Shown here piece after piece: positions 26,390-34,634 of a stretch of DNA of 64,000 bases. Positions within the stretch are counted from its first letter, which is position 1; each line of letters begins with the position of its first letter. The DNA is from Chitinophaga sp. CF118. GTDB lineage: Bacteria > Bacteroidota > Bacteroidia > Chitinophagales > Chitinophagaceae. The stretch covers positions 62,001 through 126,000 of the forward strand of contig NZ_FOMK01000015.1 of assembly GCF_900112615.1 (NCBI RefSeq). The letters run 5' to 3'. Below the pieces are notes generated by a model. It worked only from the letters and a program-made list of their open reading frames with translations, had not been told where the DNA came from and did not search any database. The translations under genes were made by a program, and so were the position numbers.

Positions 26390-28333
26390 ATGAGTCGCGT
26401 TCCCCATACTAGTTGCTATTTTTATTCCATTATTTGCTTTCTAGGAGCCATGTTCCCAAATAAGATTTTATCTCAACAAATAGCAAAGATAAATATTCAT
26501 TCTGCTGTTACTTCCAAAGAAAATACTCTTCATAGCATTAATAAACATACTATGATAGATTCAGTTAAAAAAATATTGGAAACACTAGAAAAATCAGGCC
26601 CCGCTCTTTTTAAAGTAAACTCAGTTCTAAACCTTCAACATAAATTGGACTCTTTAAAAAAAACTATCAATGAAGACACAATACATCTAGGAAAAGATTC
26701 AATACAAGAAAATATAATATCTGCTACATGCTCAAAAATAGAGATGATTACTAACCTAGTCCTTGAAAAGGACGGCAACGGAAATTATCAATTCTCGTTA
26801 ACCGATATAAAAGAAAATCCGATAAAGACCTTTCTTATAAAGCAGTTTAATGAGGAACTTTTTAAAAATAAATTATATAATACTATCCTAAGTATATGTG
26901 ACTCTCCCGACGAAGAAACAAAAGAAAAAGTAAAAAACATTGTTGAAACTCTGCTAAAACAAGGGCTATACTCACGTTTGTTGGAAGCAAGCCTGGACGT
27001 AAGATCTGATGACGCCCTTGCTGGTAAATTGAGAATTTTCAAAACCGTTGAGGTTTCATATTATAAGGATATTGTTGACTCTTCAAATAACTCCGGTGAT
27101 GGAAAAGGCGGACCTGATAAAAAACTGCACAAAAGGGAATTTATTGACCCTCCTTTCACAGTTTACAATATTCAAATCCAATTTCAGGATGGATTTATAG
27201 AGAATATCAAGGTAAAAGGGAAAATGAGAGGTATGGATTCGATGTTGTTATTTGCTAATCCATTTCCCTTCCCATTTTCAAGTAAGACAAATTTTCAAAG
27301 TAATAGAAAATTATATGAAGTGACTGTTTTAAGAAATTCTAATTGCATTCTGCATTTAGGAGAATTGTTACAATTTGATTATGAGTTAAGAAATTATACG
27401 AGAGATTATTTCCCGGAAAACCAGGTATATAAATCAGAATTGAATGATTCAATCACAACAGTAAGTCTTTATAAAGAGAAAACAACTAAAATCTTGGAAT
27501 TAAGGATCTTCAGTGATTTAAAGGGAATCGAAACAGACAATCCTAATGGACTTATACAAACCGAATTTTCTAAGTCATTTAATTTCTCCACCAATAGAAT
27601 TGATTGCGGAAGAAAATTTAATTTCGGGTATTTAAATTATTTCACCCCTGAGTTTGCCATAAATAAAATTGAAGATAATCACAAGCAACTTATATTAGAT
27701 CATTTTGAAAAGAATCCAGCAAATACAAGTAAGCCGACTAGTTTTGCTTCTACATTGGATATTTACCGACATCAGATTTACAATTTGGGGTTTTCCGTAA
27801 ACCTAATTTTAGCTGATGCACCTGAGTTAAAATCAACAATTAATTTATGCGCAGGAGTTTATTTTGGAAGATCCGCTATACAAGATACATTAAGAGTAAT
27901 TGATGCCCCTAGTAATACTTATAAACCTTCCAGTGAGAATAATGTCGTCAATACAGGCGTTAATACAATTCAAATTGTTCCCGAATTAAAATGGCAGATA
28001 TTTCCAGACGAAAGGTACGGCGTTACTTTAAGCCAAAAATTGAGACATTTCAAGATACTGAGCAATGATTTTCAGCAAGTGAAAAATAAAGAAGAATACA
28101 TTTCTTTTATACAATCGAATCAACCTGAAAAGGTTTATAATACTTCAAAGATTATCTGGAATTCGGAGATTTGTGCATTTTTCAAGCCTTCGTCTAACAA
28201 TCAACTATTCATCAGATATAGAATTAACTACGATTTAGGAGATATGAACCACAATTTTAGTCAATTGCAAATTGGGTTAGCTACTTTCTTAACTACAACA
28301 AAGAAAACATCAAAAGAAACAGAAAAAAATTGA
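26390..28333 (+). CDS. Secreted, probably outer-membrane protein, new paralogue family member 1
   Basis: A 647-residue protein with a likely signal peptide (hydrophobic FYSIICFLGAMF, cleavage near ILSQ). The first ~200 residues are helical. From about residue 255 it aligns with the protein at 31846: FQDGFIENIKV, LYKEKTTKILELRIFSD, DNPNGLIQTEFSK near residue 387, and IQIVPELKWQIFPDERYGVTLS near residue 535. The C-terminal half alternates polar and hydrophobic residues and ends in beta-strand-like segments (QLFIRYRINYDL, FSQLQIGLATFL), suggesting a beta-barrel. No known family recognised. Divergent from the multi-TM operon and sharing its regulatory region. Confidence 0.8.
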   Translation: MSRVPHTSCYFYSIICFLGAMFPNKILSQQIAKINIHSAVTSKENTLHSINKHTMIDSVKKILETLEKSGPALFKVNSVLNLQHKLDSLKKTINEDTIHLGKDSIQENIISATCSKIEMITNLVLEKDGNGNYQFSLTDIKENPIKTFLIKQFNEELFKNKLYNTILSICDSPDEETKEKVKNIVETLLKQGLYSRLLEASLDVRSDDALAGKLRIFKTVEVSYYKDIVDSSNNSGDGKGGPDKKLHKREFIDPPFTVYNIQIQFQDGFIENIKVKGKMRGMDSMLLFANPFPFPFSSKTNFQSNRKLYEVTVLRNSNCILHLGELLQFDYELRNYTRDYFPENQVYKSELNDSITTVSLYKEKTTKILELRIFSDLKGIETDNPNGLIQTEFSKSFNFSTNRIDCGRKFNFGYLNYFTPEFAINKIEDNHKQLILDHFEKNPANTSKPTSFASTLDIYRHQIYNLGFSVNLILADAPELKSTINLCAGVYFGRSAIQDTLRVIDAPSNTYKPSSENNVVNTGVNTIQIVPELKWQIFPDERYGVTLSQKLRHFKILSNDFQQVKNKEEYISFIQSNQPEKVYNTSKIIWNSEICAFFKPSSNNQLFIRYRINYDLGDMNHNFSQLQIGLATFLTTTKKTSKETEKN

Positions 28334-28627
28334 GCCAATTTACTGATCAAAAATTTCCAAAAGTGCTTGATTAAGAGACGTGGCGGGTAGTGGAAACATA
28401 AACGGCAGTCTAATGCGCCACTGCTCGACCCTGCATGTGGGGGAGCGGGGAGGTAACGAACCGCTCTACCCGGAACCAATTGGTGCCGATTATTCGAATG
28501 TTATATTAACTTTTTACTTTCTGAACTCGGAATATGAGCACATTCCCCTTTATTAACGGTGTATTAACTTATTTATTAAGTTCATTTCGTATCGTTGTGA
28601 AACTTCGGAACTTCATAAAAATATAAA
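28334..28627. other. Intergenic stretch with a GC-rich patch
   Basis: About 290 bases. Bases 28376-28491 are clearly richer in G+C than the surroundings and contain short inverted strings, but no tRNA, riboswitch or intron domain pattern that I can name. It may be foreign DNA or a structured RNA. Confidence 0.35.
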
Positions 28628-28714
28628 ATGGCACACAAAGTTTCTCTTGATTTACCAGGCATAGAGGTTCGCAATACAAATGCATTTTTTGTTATGCAAA
28701 AAAATGGAAAGTAA
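28628..28714 (+). pseudogene. Truncated small protein gene (28 codons)
   Basis: The frame MAHKVSLDLPGIEVRNTN then AFFVMQKNGK stops after 28 codons. The pattern of a short beta-strand start, EVRNTN and F.V...GK resembles the N-terminus of a common small Bacteroidota protein (typically continuing KLGTL.ISKG..EW.P), which would be roughly twice as long. A frameshift or early stop has cut it, just before the AbiGi-like gene. Confidence 0.45.
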
Positions 28715-28742
28715 AATTCTTATAAATTTCAAATATTATAAA

Positions 28743-29435
28743 ATGGCAATCCACTCTAACATTCTTGTACATTGGACTTGTAAAGAAGAAAACACAACAT
28801 CAGAACAGTATGTTACAAGACTAAAAAGCACAATTTTTCAAGGCTTGTATTTAAATAAAGGTAGTGAAAGAATAGTTGGACATAACAATACTGCTATTAA
28901 AGCCGATATCTCTAGAGTATGTCTTACGGAAATAAGGCTTACGCAGGTTACAAAACATACAAGTTTATATGGCAAGCTAGGGATTGGTTTTTCTCGGGAT
29001 TTTGTCATAAGAAATTTTGGCAATCCGGTTTCCTATGTCACCAATAGCAATGCTTATAGCTTGTTAGTTGAACATTTCGATCACTTACATGGCTTTTTGG
29101 CAAACCACCACTATGAGGAATATTTGGCTAGGCTTCAGTACATAATGGGGTTTGTGAAAAATATGTCTGATGTCAATGAGAATGATATGAAATATTACGA
29201 AGAAATGGAATGGAGGATTGTGCATAATAAATTAATGGAAATAGATGGGAGGATTTTACCTGAAGATCCTGCCAAGTCTATTTATCGATTAGTATATGCC
29301 CCTCGCGAAGTTAAATTGATAGTTTTTCCTAATGAGGAAACAAATGCTTTGGCCTTATCAGACCCTGATCTATTGCGATTCTTTAAGGACCATACGCCTA
29401 TTCTTTTAACCTTGGAAGACTGTAATCAGTTTTAA
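28743..29435 (+). CDS. AbiGi-like abortive-infection protein
   Basis: A 230-residue soluble protein. The ATG at 28743 is chosen because the family motif starts there (MAIHSNILVHWTCK). Seen in order: SNILVHWT, VCLTEIRL, YGKLGIGFSRDFVIRNFGNPVSYV and a later EMEWRI. This matches the AbiGi family, described as the antitoxin half of the lactococcal AbiG abortive-infection system. No AbiGii-type partner gene is recognisable next to it, so it may act alone or the partner has diverged. It adds an anti-phage flavour to the island. Confidence 0.7.
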   Translation: MAIHSNILVHWTCKEENTTSEQYVTRLKSTIFQGLYLNKGSERIVGHNNTAIKADISRVCLTEIRLTQVTKHTSLYGKLGIGFSRDFVIRNFGNPVSYVTNSNAYSLLVEHFDHLHGFLANHHYEEYLARLQYIMGFVKNMSDVNENDMKYYEEMEWRIVHNKLMEIDGRILPEDPAKSIYRLVYAPREVKLIVFPNEETNALALSDPDLLRFFKDHTPILLTLEDCNQF

Positions 29436-29798
29436 TAATTTGAAACTGAATTACAACAAAAGGAAATCAAAAAGGCATCAAGTAAATATTTGGAGCTTGT
29501 CAAATCAACAAGTAAACATATTTTAGTGGATTATGAATGTTCTTCAGTTTGCAAAAACATCTAATATGACGACATTCTGTTTTCAATTCATGACAACAAT
29601 GGTTCATACAAAAGTTGTGCATTGGTCCATCTTATTTTAGAAGTAAGCAAGAGGAAAACCCTAACTTTCCCTTATGTAAAGTGTAAAGTAAATTATCTAC
29701 ATGAGACATTGGATATTTATTTATGCTTACAAATCAATCAATAAAGAAGCCGGTTTTTTAATAATCCCTTTCTGCGGAGATGCGGAATGTTAATTTCT
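29436..29798. other. Gap without recognised gene
   Basis: About 360 bases after the AbiGi-like gene. A short continuing frame (FETELQQKEIKKASSKYLEL) looks protein-like but stops soon; it could be a relic of a partner gene. Nothing else supported. Confidence 0.35.
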
Positions 29799-30665
29799 TT
29801 ATCGCCAATTCCTGAGTTTGTTTCTATCTTCATCAATCCATGCCTCAATACGCCTTATTTGATCTTCAACACTTCTTATTTTATCATTAAGTTCATCAAG
29901 CCACCCTTCAGCTTTCGATTTCCAGTTATCGCTATGCGACTCCCAAATTTTGCTTTGCAAATCATTTTTTTTTCCTTCAAACCTTTCCAAAGCATCTTTA
30001 GCATTATTATGCTTTTCTATATTTTTTTCCAAATTGCCTTCAATTTGAGCTTTTATTTGCCTGCCTTTTTCTTGCTTCTCCAGCCAAATTCTTTGTTTTT
30101 CTTCGTAAAGTTTAGTCTTTTCTTCTTGGTAATTTTTATGTTGGCCCCAAAAGTTATCATGGTGCTGCCGTACTTCAATCATCCTTTCATGTACATCAGT
30201 TTTATGTTCCCCTGTCATTTCGTGCTTAACTGACTTAAAATAGCCCCCAATATTGCCTAATGCTTTTCCTTTTGATTTCATGTCTTCTACAGTCTCTTTA
30301 AGCAATCCAAAAGTCATAATATGGCCAACGACAAAATCGCTGATGGCGTGGTAATCGGCATTATCCAACCGACCCATTATCTCATTATAGAAATTTTTAG
30401 AACGATTATATGTTTGTTCTTTTCTAACAACGTGAGCATTATTCCTTAAATTGAAGAAATTCGCCCATGCAATATCCCGCTCATTTTTAGATGGGTATCT
30501 GACATTTTTAAAAATTTCATTTATTTCTGTGCATAATTCGAATGTGTAGTCCCAATCGTGTTTAGATGTACTGCCAAAAAAAGATTCGGCCTTGCCAATT
30601 CTGTTGGACAAATCTCTTATTTTACTATCAAGTTCCTGGTAGCTTACAGTAAAAATATTCAGCAT
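29799..30665 (-). CDS. Coiled-coil protein of unknown function
   Basis: A 288-residue, highly charged protein without signal peptide or TM. The N-terminal ~140 residues are helical with aromatic residues (FNLRNNAHVV, DYHAISDFVVGHIMTFGLL). Residues ~165-285 form long coiled coils rich in E, K, Q and W (YQEEKTKLYEEKQRIWLEKQ, RSVEDQIRRIEAWIDEDR). Monocistronic by position: a terminator and intergenic space separate it from the operon on its right. Not recognised; could be a structural or sensor protein of the island. Confidence 0.7.
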   Translation of the reverse strand: MLNIFTVSYQELDSKIRDLSNRIGKAESFFGSTSKHDWDYTFELCTEINEIFKNVRYPSKNERDIAWANFFNLRNNAHVVRKEQTYNRSKNFYNEIMGRLDNADYHAISDFVVGHIMTFGLLKETVEDMKSKGKALGNIGGYFKSVKHEMTGEHKTDVHERMIEVRQHHDNFWGQHKNYQEEKTKLYEEKQRIWLEKQEKGRQIKAQIEGNLEKNIEKHNNAKDALERFEGKKNDLQSKIWESHSDNWKSKAEGWLDELNDKIRSVEDQIRRIEAWIDEDRNKLRNWR

Positions 30666-30801
30666 GGGTAAATTGTATTAATAACTGTTATAAGGTACAA
30701 TAAGTTTACAACTTAAACTGACTTAATAAAAACTAAAAATCGTTTGCTTGCAGGACAAAACCTATTAAAAAAGAGAAGGTATTAATGAAATTAGTTCTAG
30801 T

Positions 30802-30834
30802 AAAAACGACCAGTAAATTTGCTGATCGTTTTTT
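30802..30834. terminator. Bidirectional terminator downstream of the five-gene operon
   Basis: Stem AACGACCAG/CTGATCGTT (one G-U pair) with an 8-base loop, flanked by an A-run and a T-run. On the minus strand it ends the operon a few bases after the last stop at 30840. Confidence 0.8.
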
Positions 30835-30839
30835 TATGA

Positions 30840-31109
30840 TTATTTACCTGGAGAAACCCCGAATTTTATTGGAGAATCAGCAATCTGGTATAAGTATTTT
30901 ACATTATCCCACTCTGCCTGAAAAGTACTGACATCAACATCTTCTTTTATTTCAGCTTCTGTAGGTACTTTACCATTTGAAGAATGCTTTACATAAGCGA
31001 ATGAAAAATTGTCTGAACTTTTCCATCCTCTTTGAAGCATGATCCGGTGAATTTCTATGCCTAGTTCCAGATCCTGATGGGAACTGTCGTAGATAACTAT
31101 GGTATTCAT
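30840..31109 (-). CDS. Small cytoplasmic protein, last gene of operator-linked operon
   Basis: An 89-residue protein: MNTIVIYDSSHQDLELGIEI, then HRIMLQRGWKSSDNFSFAYV. The start looks like a Rossmann or flavodoxin-like first strand-loop-helix but no full domain fits. It follows the 64-residue gene by 9 bases and ends at a strong terminator. Unknown function; being in a tight operon with membrane and exported proteins argues that it is a real gene. Confidence 0.65.
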   Translation of the reverse strand: MNTIVIYDSSHQDLELGIEIHRIMLQRGWKSSDNFSFAYVKHSSNGKVPTEAEIKEDVDVSTFQAEWDNVKYLYQIADSPIKFGVSPGK

Positions 31110-31118
31110 ATGTTGGTT

Positions 31119-31313
31119 TTAAGAATCTTCTTTAGGCTCTTTTCCCTGGTTTGCATCCTGAGCAGGACGTGGAGGATTTGTATCAGGTTTTTTAGGAGTA
31201 TGCTCAAAATTAGGAAGGGACAAACGGTTAGTAACGTCTGCTATTCCTTTTTGTAAGTCATCTTTCTGATCGGACCTTGTGCCGGTAAACTTAGGTTTGT
31301 CCTCATTCATCAT
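31119..31313 (-). CDS. Small Pro/Lys/Asp-rich protein
   Basis: A 64-residue hydrophilic protein (KPKFTGTRSDQKDDLQKGIA, then FEHTPKKPDTNPPRPAQDAN), probably disordered. Spacing is 11 bases after the upstream 2-TM gene and 9 before the next gene. No family recognised. Codon pattern and spacing support a real gene; a linker or adaptor role between the membrane protein and another partner is possible but unproven. Confidence 0.55.
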   Translation of the reverse strand: MMNEDKPKFTGTRSDQKDDLQKGIADVTNRLSLPNFEHTPKKPDTNPPRPAQDANQGKEPKEDS

Positions 31314-31324
31314 AGTTTTCTTTT

Positions 31325-31834
31325 TTAGTTGATTGACAAAATAATATCATAATTAGATTTTAAGTAAATTTTCATTTTATGGTTAGCCTTTGCGATTATT
31401 TCGGCGGGCGTTTCTACCAATAAGTCATCAGAAAATGCTAAAATACCAGCGCATATCTGAGACTGATCATACCGGATCTGTTCGATTTCGTCTTCAGTTA
31501 GTTTTCCCCTACGGATCTTTCCCCAGGTCCTTTCATATTCTATATTTATCAGATCTAGTTTGTGACATTTTTCGTTCAGTTCCCTTATCATTTTAGAATA
31601 TGGGAAATAGGGTTTTATGGTAGAGACCACCTGTGAGGCCGCGACAATTCCACCCCATACTAACGGGAATTCATCCCATACTGCCCATGTTCCTATACTG
31701 GCGGAAGAGGCTAGCGCAAGAAATATATTGATCTTCCGGTCCCATTTTTGATATTTGGTTACTAAGAAGGCAAGCAAGTAACCTTTGAACCTCATATCAC
31801 ATAGGTCTGCCCAAATACTGTCTGTTGAATTCAT
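31325..31834 (-). CDS. Two-TM membrane protein (SLATT-like)
   Basis: A 169-residue protein with two closely spaced TM helices at about residues 35-53 (INIFLALASSASIGTWAVW) and 57-75 (LVWGGIVAASQVVSTIK), then PYFPYSKMIRELN and a cytoplasmic helical tail. This layout is like the SLATT/2-TM effectors linked to nucleotide-signalled conflict systems; I infer this from architecture only. It lies 11 bases from the genes on either side. No nucleotide cyclase or SLOG sensor is visible nearby, so a canonical CBASS-type role is not supported. Confidence 0.65.
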   Translation of the reverse strand: MNSTDSIWADLCDMRFKGYLLAFLVTKYQKWDRKINIFLALASSASIGTWAVWDEFPLVWGGIVAASQVVSTIKPYFPYSKMIRELNEKCHKLDLINIEYERTWGKIRRGKLTEDEIEQIRYDQSQICAGILAFSDDLLVETPAEIIAKANHKMKIYLKSNYDIILSIN

Positions 31835-31845
31835 TATTGTCGATT

Positions 31846-33453
31846 TTATTTACCACCTAATATATTGATCGCATATCCGAGTTGCACCTGCAGGAAATTC
31901 CCTTGTGCCTGACTAAATTCTGAATTCAATCTCATTCTGGCGAACATCTTTCCATTGTCACTAACATTGAGCGCCATTTGTAATTCTATCACGTTGATAA
32001 AGGCCCCATTTTTAACGATGTATTTTTTCTGGTTATCTTTTTCCCAGCCGAGCAACTGAATCCTGTTATTCAAGGGTTTCAGATAAACTAACTTATCTGA
32101 AAGTGTCAGGCTGAATCGTTCTTCCGGTAACCAGGAGATGGCCAGAGATGGATAGAACTGAAGGGTGCTTATAGTGTACTCATTAGTGAAACCGGGTTTC
32201 ACTATCTTGCCGGATTGCATCTCAGTAAGAGAATCTCTGACAGGGGTAATGCCTATTCTACCACCCATATTTACGCAAACGCTGTACTTCAGGTCATGGT
32301 TACTGAAAGCAAACAAGTTGAAATCAAGACCGCCGGAAAAGCTTTGGTATTGCAATAGTTTAATAGCAGAAGTATACCTGTTCAGGTCTTTATTCAGTTT
32401 AGAGGTGTCGTTTGGTCCAGGTGTTTGACGTATGGAATCCAGATCACTTAAAATTAGGTATTTATTTTGTTGCTCAATTTTGGATAATGTTACGACCGGA
32501 CTGATATATTGGAAATATCCTATGCTTCTGATAAACCGATATATTAATGGACATTTAACCAGATATTGAACTGTATTAATATTAATTCTTTTACTGGCTT
32601 CAGTTTGAATTAAACCATTAGGTTTATCTTCCCTAAGGCCTATGAAATCCGTGTATATATTGGCCTGAAATAATTTGTTTGTTTTTTCTTTTTCCAGTTC
32701 CAATGATTTACCTCCTTCCGTTTCAAAGACCATGTCGGCAGGAGAATAATCACGTCTTTGGAGGGCCAGTGTAGGGACATAATCGACCAGATCGGACAGT
32801 AAAATTGAATAGCTTGTAGTGTCTTTTTTAGTGACAAAAGGCGGAGAAGTCAGATCATATAGATGTACTTCTTTGAAATCTTTAATATTTTGTCTGGAAG
32901 ATATACCTATGCTATACAAATTAGTAAATATTCTTTGTACGTTAGTATCATAAGGATCTTGTAAGCAAACCTGTATATTTTCTACATATCCATCTGATAT
33001 TTCAACCTGCACTTTTTTTACCTGGTAGCTATCTACTGTTTCGCTTGTGTCTTTATGATATATTTTGGTATACATCCTGACTTTTTCTCTGACTGTAAAA
33101 TCGGCCGCCTTATGTTTGGTGGTTTCGTCTGCATCAGTTGCCCATATATTAGCATACAGCTGATTAGCAATTTGTGATGTGGTTGATGAAGCATCCCCAC
33201 AGGTAGCCCCCATGACGGCTAATTTATTTTTAATCTTTTGGGTGAAATTATCCGGAGAGAACCGGTTAGCATCAAATTGCTGATCTGTTTGGCCATCTGA
33301 ACTGATTGTGATAGCAATAGTCCTAGAGGTCCCAATCGTGGCTGTTATGTTAAATTCTTTACCGCAAATCTGATAAGTAGTGAAGTAAGTCTTTTGAGAT
33401 TTTGCAATACACGAAAGAAAAAGAATAGATAATAGAATACTTATTTTTCTCAT
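31846..33453 (-). CDS. Secreted, probably outer-membrane protein, new paralogue family member 2
   Basis: A 535-residue exported protein with signal peptide MRKISILLSILFLSCIAKSQ. It aligns over its C-terminal ~380 residues with the protein at 26390: ISDGYVENIQV, LVDYVPTLALQRRDYSP, LEKEKTNKLFQANIYTDFIG, DKPNGLIQTEASK near residue 285, ISTLQFYPSLAISWLPEERF. The end KMFARMRLNSEFSQAQGNFL plus VQLGYAINIL is beta-barrel-like. The N-terminal domain differs from member 1. It is the second gene of the operator-linked operon, 41 bases after the 67-residue gene. Confidence 0.8.
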   Translation of the reverse strand: MRKISILLSILFLSCIAKSQKTYFTTYQICGKEFNITATIGTSRTIAITISSDGQTDQQFDANRFSPDNFTQKIKNKLAVMGATCGDASSTTSQIANQLYANIWATDADETTKHKAADFTVREKVRMYTKIYHKDTSETVDSYQVKKVQVEISDGYVENIQVCLQDPYDTNVQRIFTNLYSIGISSRQNIKDFKEVHLYDLTSPPFVTKKDTTSYSILLSDLVDYVPTLALQRRDYSPADMVFETEGGKSLELEKEKTNKLFQANIYTDFIGLREDKPNGLIQTEASKRININTVQYLVKCPLIYRFIRSIGYFQYISPVVTLSKIEQQNKYLILSDLDSIRQTPGPNDTSKLNKDLNRYTSAIKLLQYQSFSGGLDFNLFAFSNHDLKYSVCVNMGGRIGITPVRDSLTEMQSGKIVKPGFTNEYTISTLQFYPSLAISWLPEERFSLTLSDKLVYLKPLNNRIQLLGWEKDNQKKYIVKNGAFINVIELQMALNVSDNGKMFARMRLNSEFSQAQGNFLQVQLGYAINILGGK

Positions 33454-33494
33454 TGAGAAGGAAGATTAATGTTGTAGCGAATGTAATGATCCGA

Positions 33495-33698
33495 TTACAT
33501 GACCTTTTGCCATACGCAATTATCGAAGGCGTCTTTCCGGCATATGTACTTTATACCGTTTACAATTTTTACTTGTCCACAGGTACAAAGCCCATGTGGC
33601 TCTTGTTCGAAATTTTGGGATTCAGTTTGTACATCTGTATTAGTAACGGAGATAGATTGCCCTTTCTGAGCAAAGTTTTGGGGCTGATTTGCTGCCAT
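33495..33698 (-). CDS. Small Cys-containing protein, first gene of operator-linked operon
   Basis: A 67-residue protein: an N-terminal Gln/Ser/Asn-rich stretch, then HGLCTCGQVKIVNGIKYICR and a last Cys before VWQKVM. Four Cys in C-x-C, C, C spacing could bind metal or form disulfides. It starts about 50 bases downstream of operator copy 3, which fits a first gene. A longer frame on the opposite strand overlaps but lacks protein-like composition. Confidence 0.55.
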   Translation of the reverse strand: MAANQPQNFAQKGQSISVTNTDVQTESQNFEQEPHGLCTCGQVKIVNGIKYICRKDAFDNCVWQKVM

Positions 33699-33746
33699 GA
33701 CAATTAGAATTTAAATCGAAAGGTCATTCATTCCGCAAGTTTTATC

Positions 33747-33766
33747 AATACCAAGTAGTTTGTATT
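33747..33766. promoter_or_regulatory. Operator copy 3 of the island palindrome
   Basis: AATACCAAGTAGTTTGTATT matches the operators at 26234 and 26296 (core TACCAAGTAGTTTGTA, two mismatched pairs). It lies 49 bases before the ATG of the 67-residue gene that opens the paralogue operon. Confidence 0.6.
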
Positions 33767-34634
33767 TTTTGATATTACGATATTTTTTTTGTGTGGATGT
33801 TACCTTTTAACTCTTTTCGCAAGTAGGATTTTGCTCGTTTTGGGCAGCATCTTTACAAATGCGTAAAATGAGTACCAAAAATGATGCATCAGGTATTCAA
33901 ATGCCACACGCTTCTTTATCGGCCATTTACTCCAAAAGGAAATTATACCTTGCTGGAAGTTTTATTTAACCATTTCCATGAAAGCGAAATGTTTTCGATA
34001 AGTAGATTAAGACTCAAGTGAACTGTTTTGCCTTTTTAAGATCCATTTTATTTTTCATCCTACATTTGAAATGTTTATGAAGTGAATTTTAGTAAATATC
34101 ATTGCTAAACATACTACTGATCCACTGAATAATGAACGAGGGCGGAAATTACCTCCCCTATTCTTCCTGTCCACAGAGGCAAACTAGAAATTGCGCTGTT
34201 ACGCCTTCAATCAGTTGCTTTTGGTATCCCTACGCGAAGTATTCATCAAGATCGATAGTTCGCAAACCTAAGTTTAAGGCAATGGGAGTAAAATGTATAA
34301 GCAGCAGTCAAATAAGATCTTTAAATGCCCTTTCTATCGCGGCATGATCAATCACCGACTATTGGTCTTCCATACCACGTTGCATTGTGTTCATAATAGT
34401 TTCCGGTGTGGGTAAGGGCGTAAACGTACAAATTTTAATAACAAACTACTGCCATTATCCTTAATAAAAAGTTAACACAAGTAATATAAGTAATGAATTA
34501 TTTTCGTACCGAACTATTCAAAGAAGATACCTGTGAAGATTATTTGTTGTTACCTATAGCTCTTGATTAAATGTCATTTTAACCCATGACATGCGTATTA
34601 TCAATTGGGCGATTCCTTAATTAATACCTCATAA
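33767..34634. other. Gene-poor region
   Basis: About 870 bases. On the minus strand around 34140-34430 a frame with several internal stops reads like old protein sequence (for example NLGLRTIDLDEYFA and GYQKQLIEGVTAQFLV), so a pseudogene relic is possible, but I cannot name a family. Nothing else supported. Confidence 0.35.

Noticed and set aside
29787..30233. 148-codon plus-strand frame rich in Phe and Leu
   Set aside because: Antisense shadow of the Lys/Glu-rich coiled-coil gene at 29799-30665.
31325..31834. CBASS-type system around the 2-TM protein
   Set aside because: No CD-NTase, Cap2/Cap3 or SLOG gene is present nearby.
33453..33707. 84-codon plus-strand frame opposite the small Cys protein
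   Set aside because: The minus-strand frame fits the operon, operator distance and spacing; the plus frame does not.
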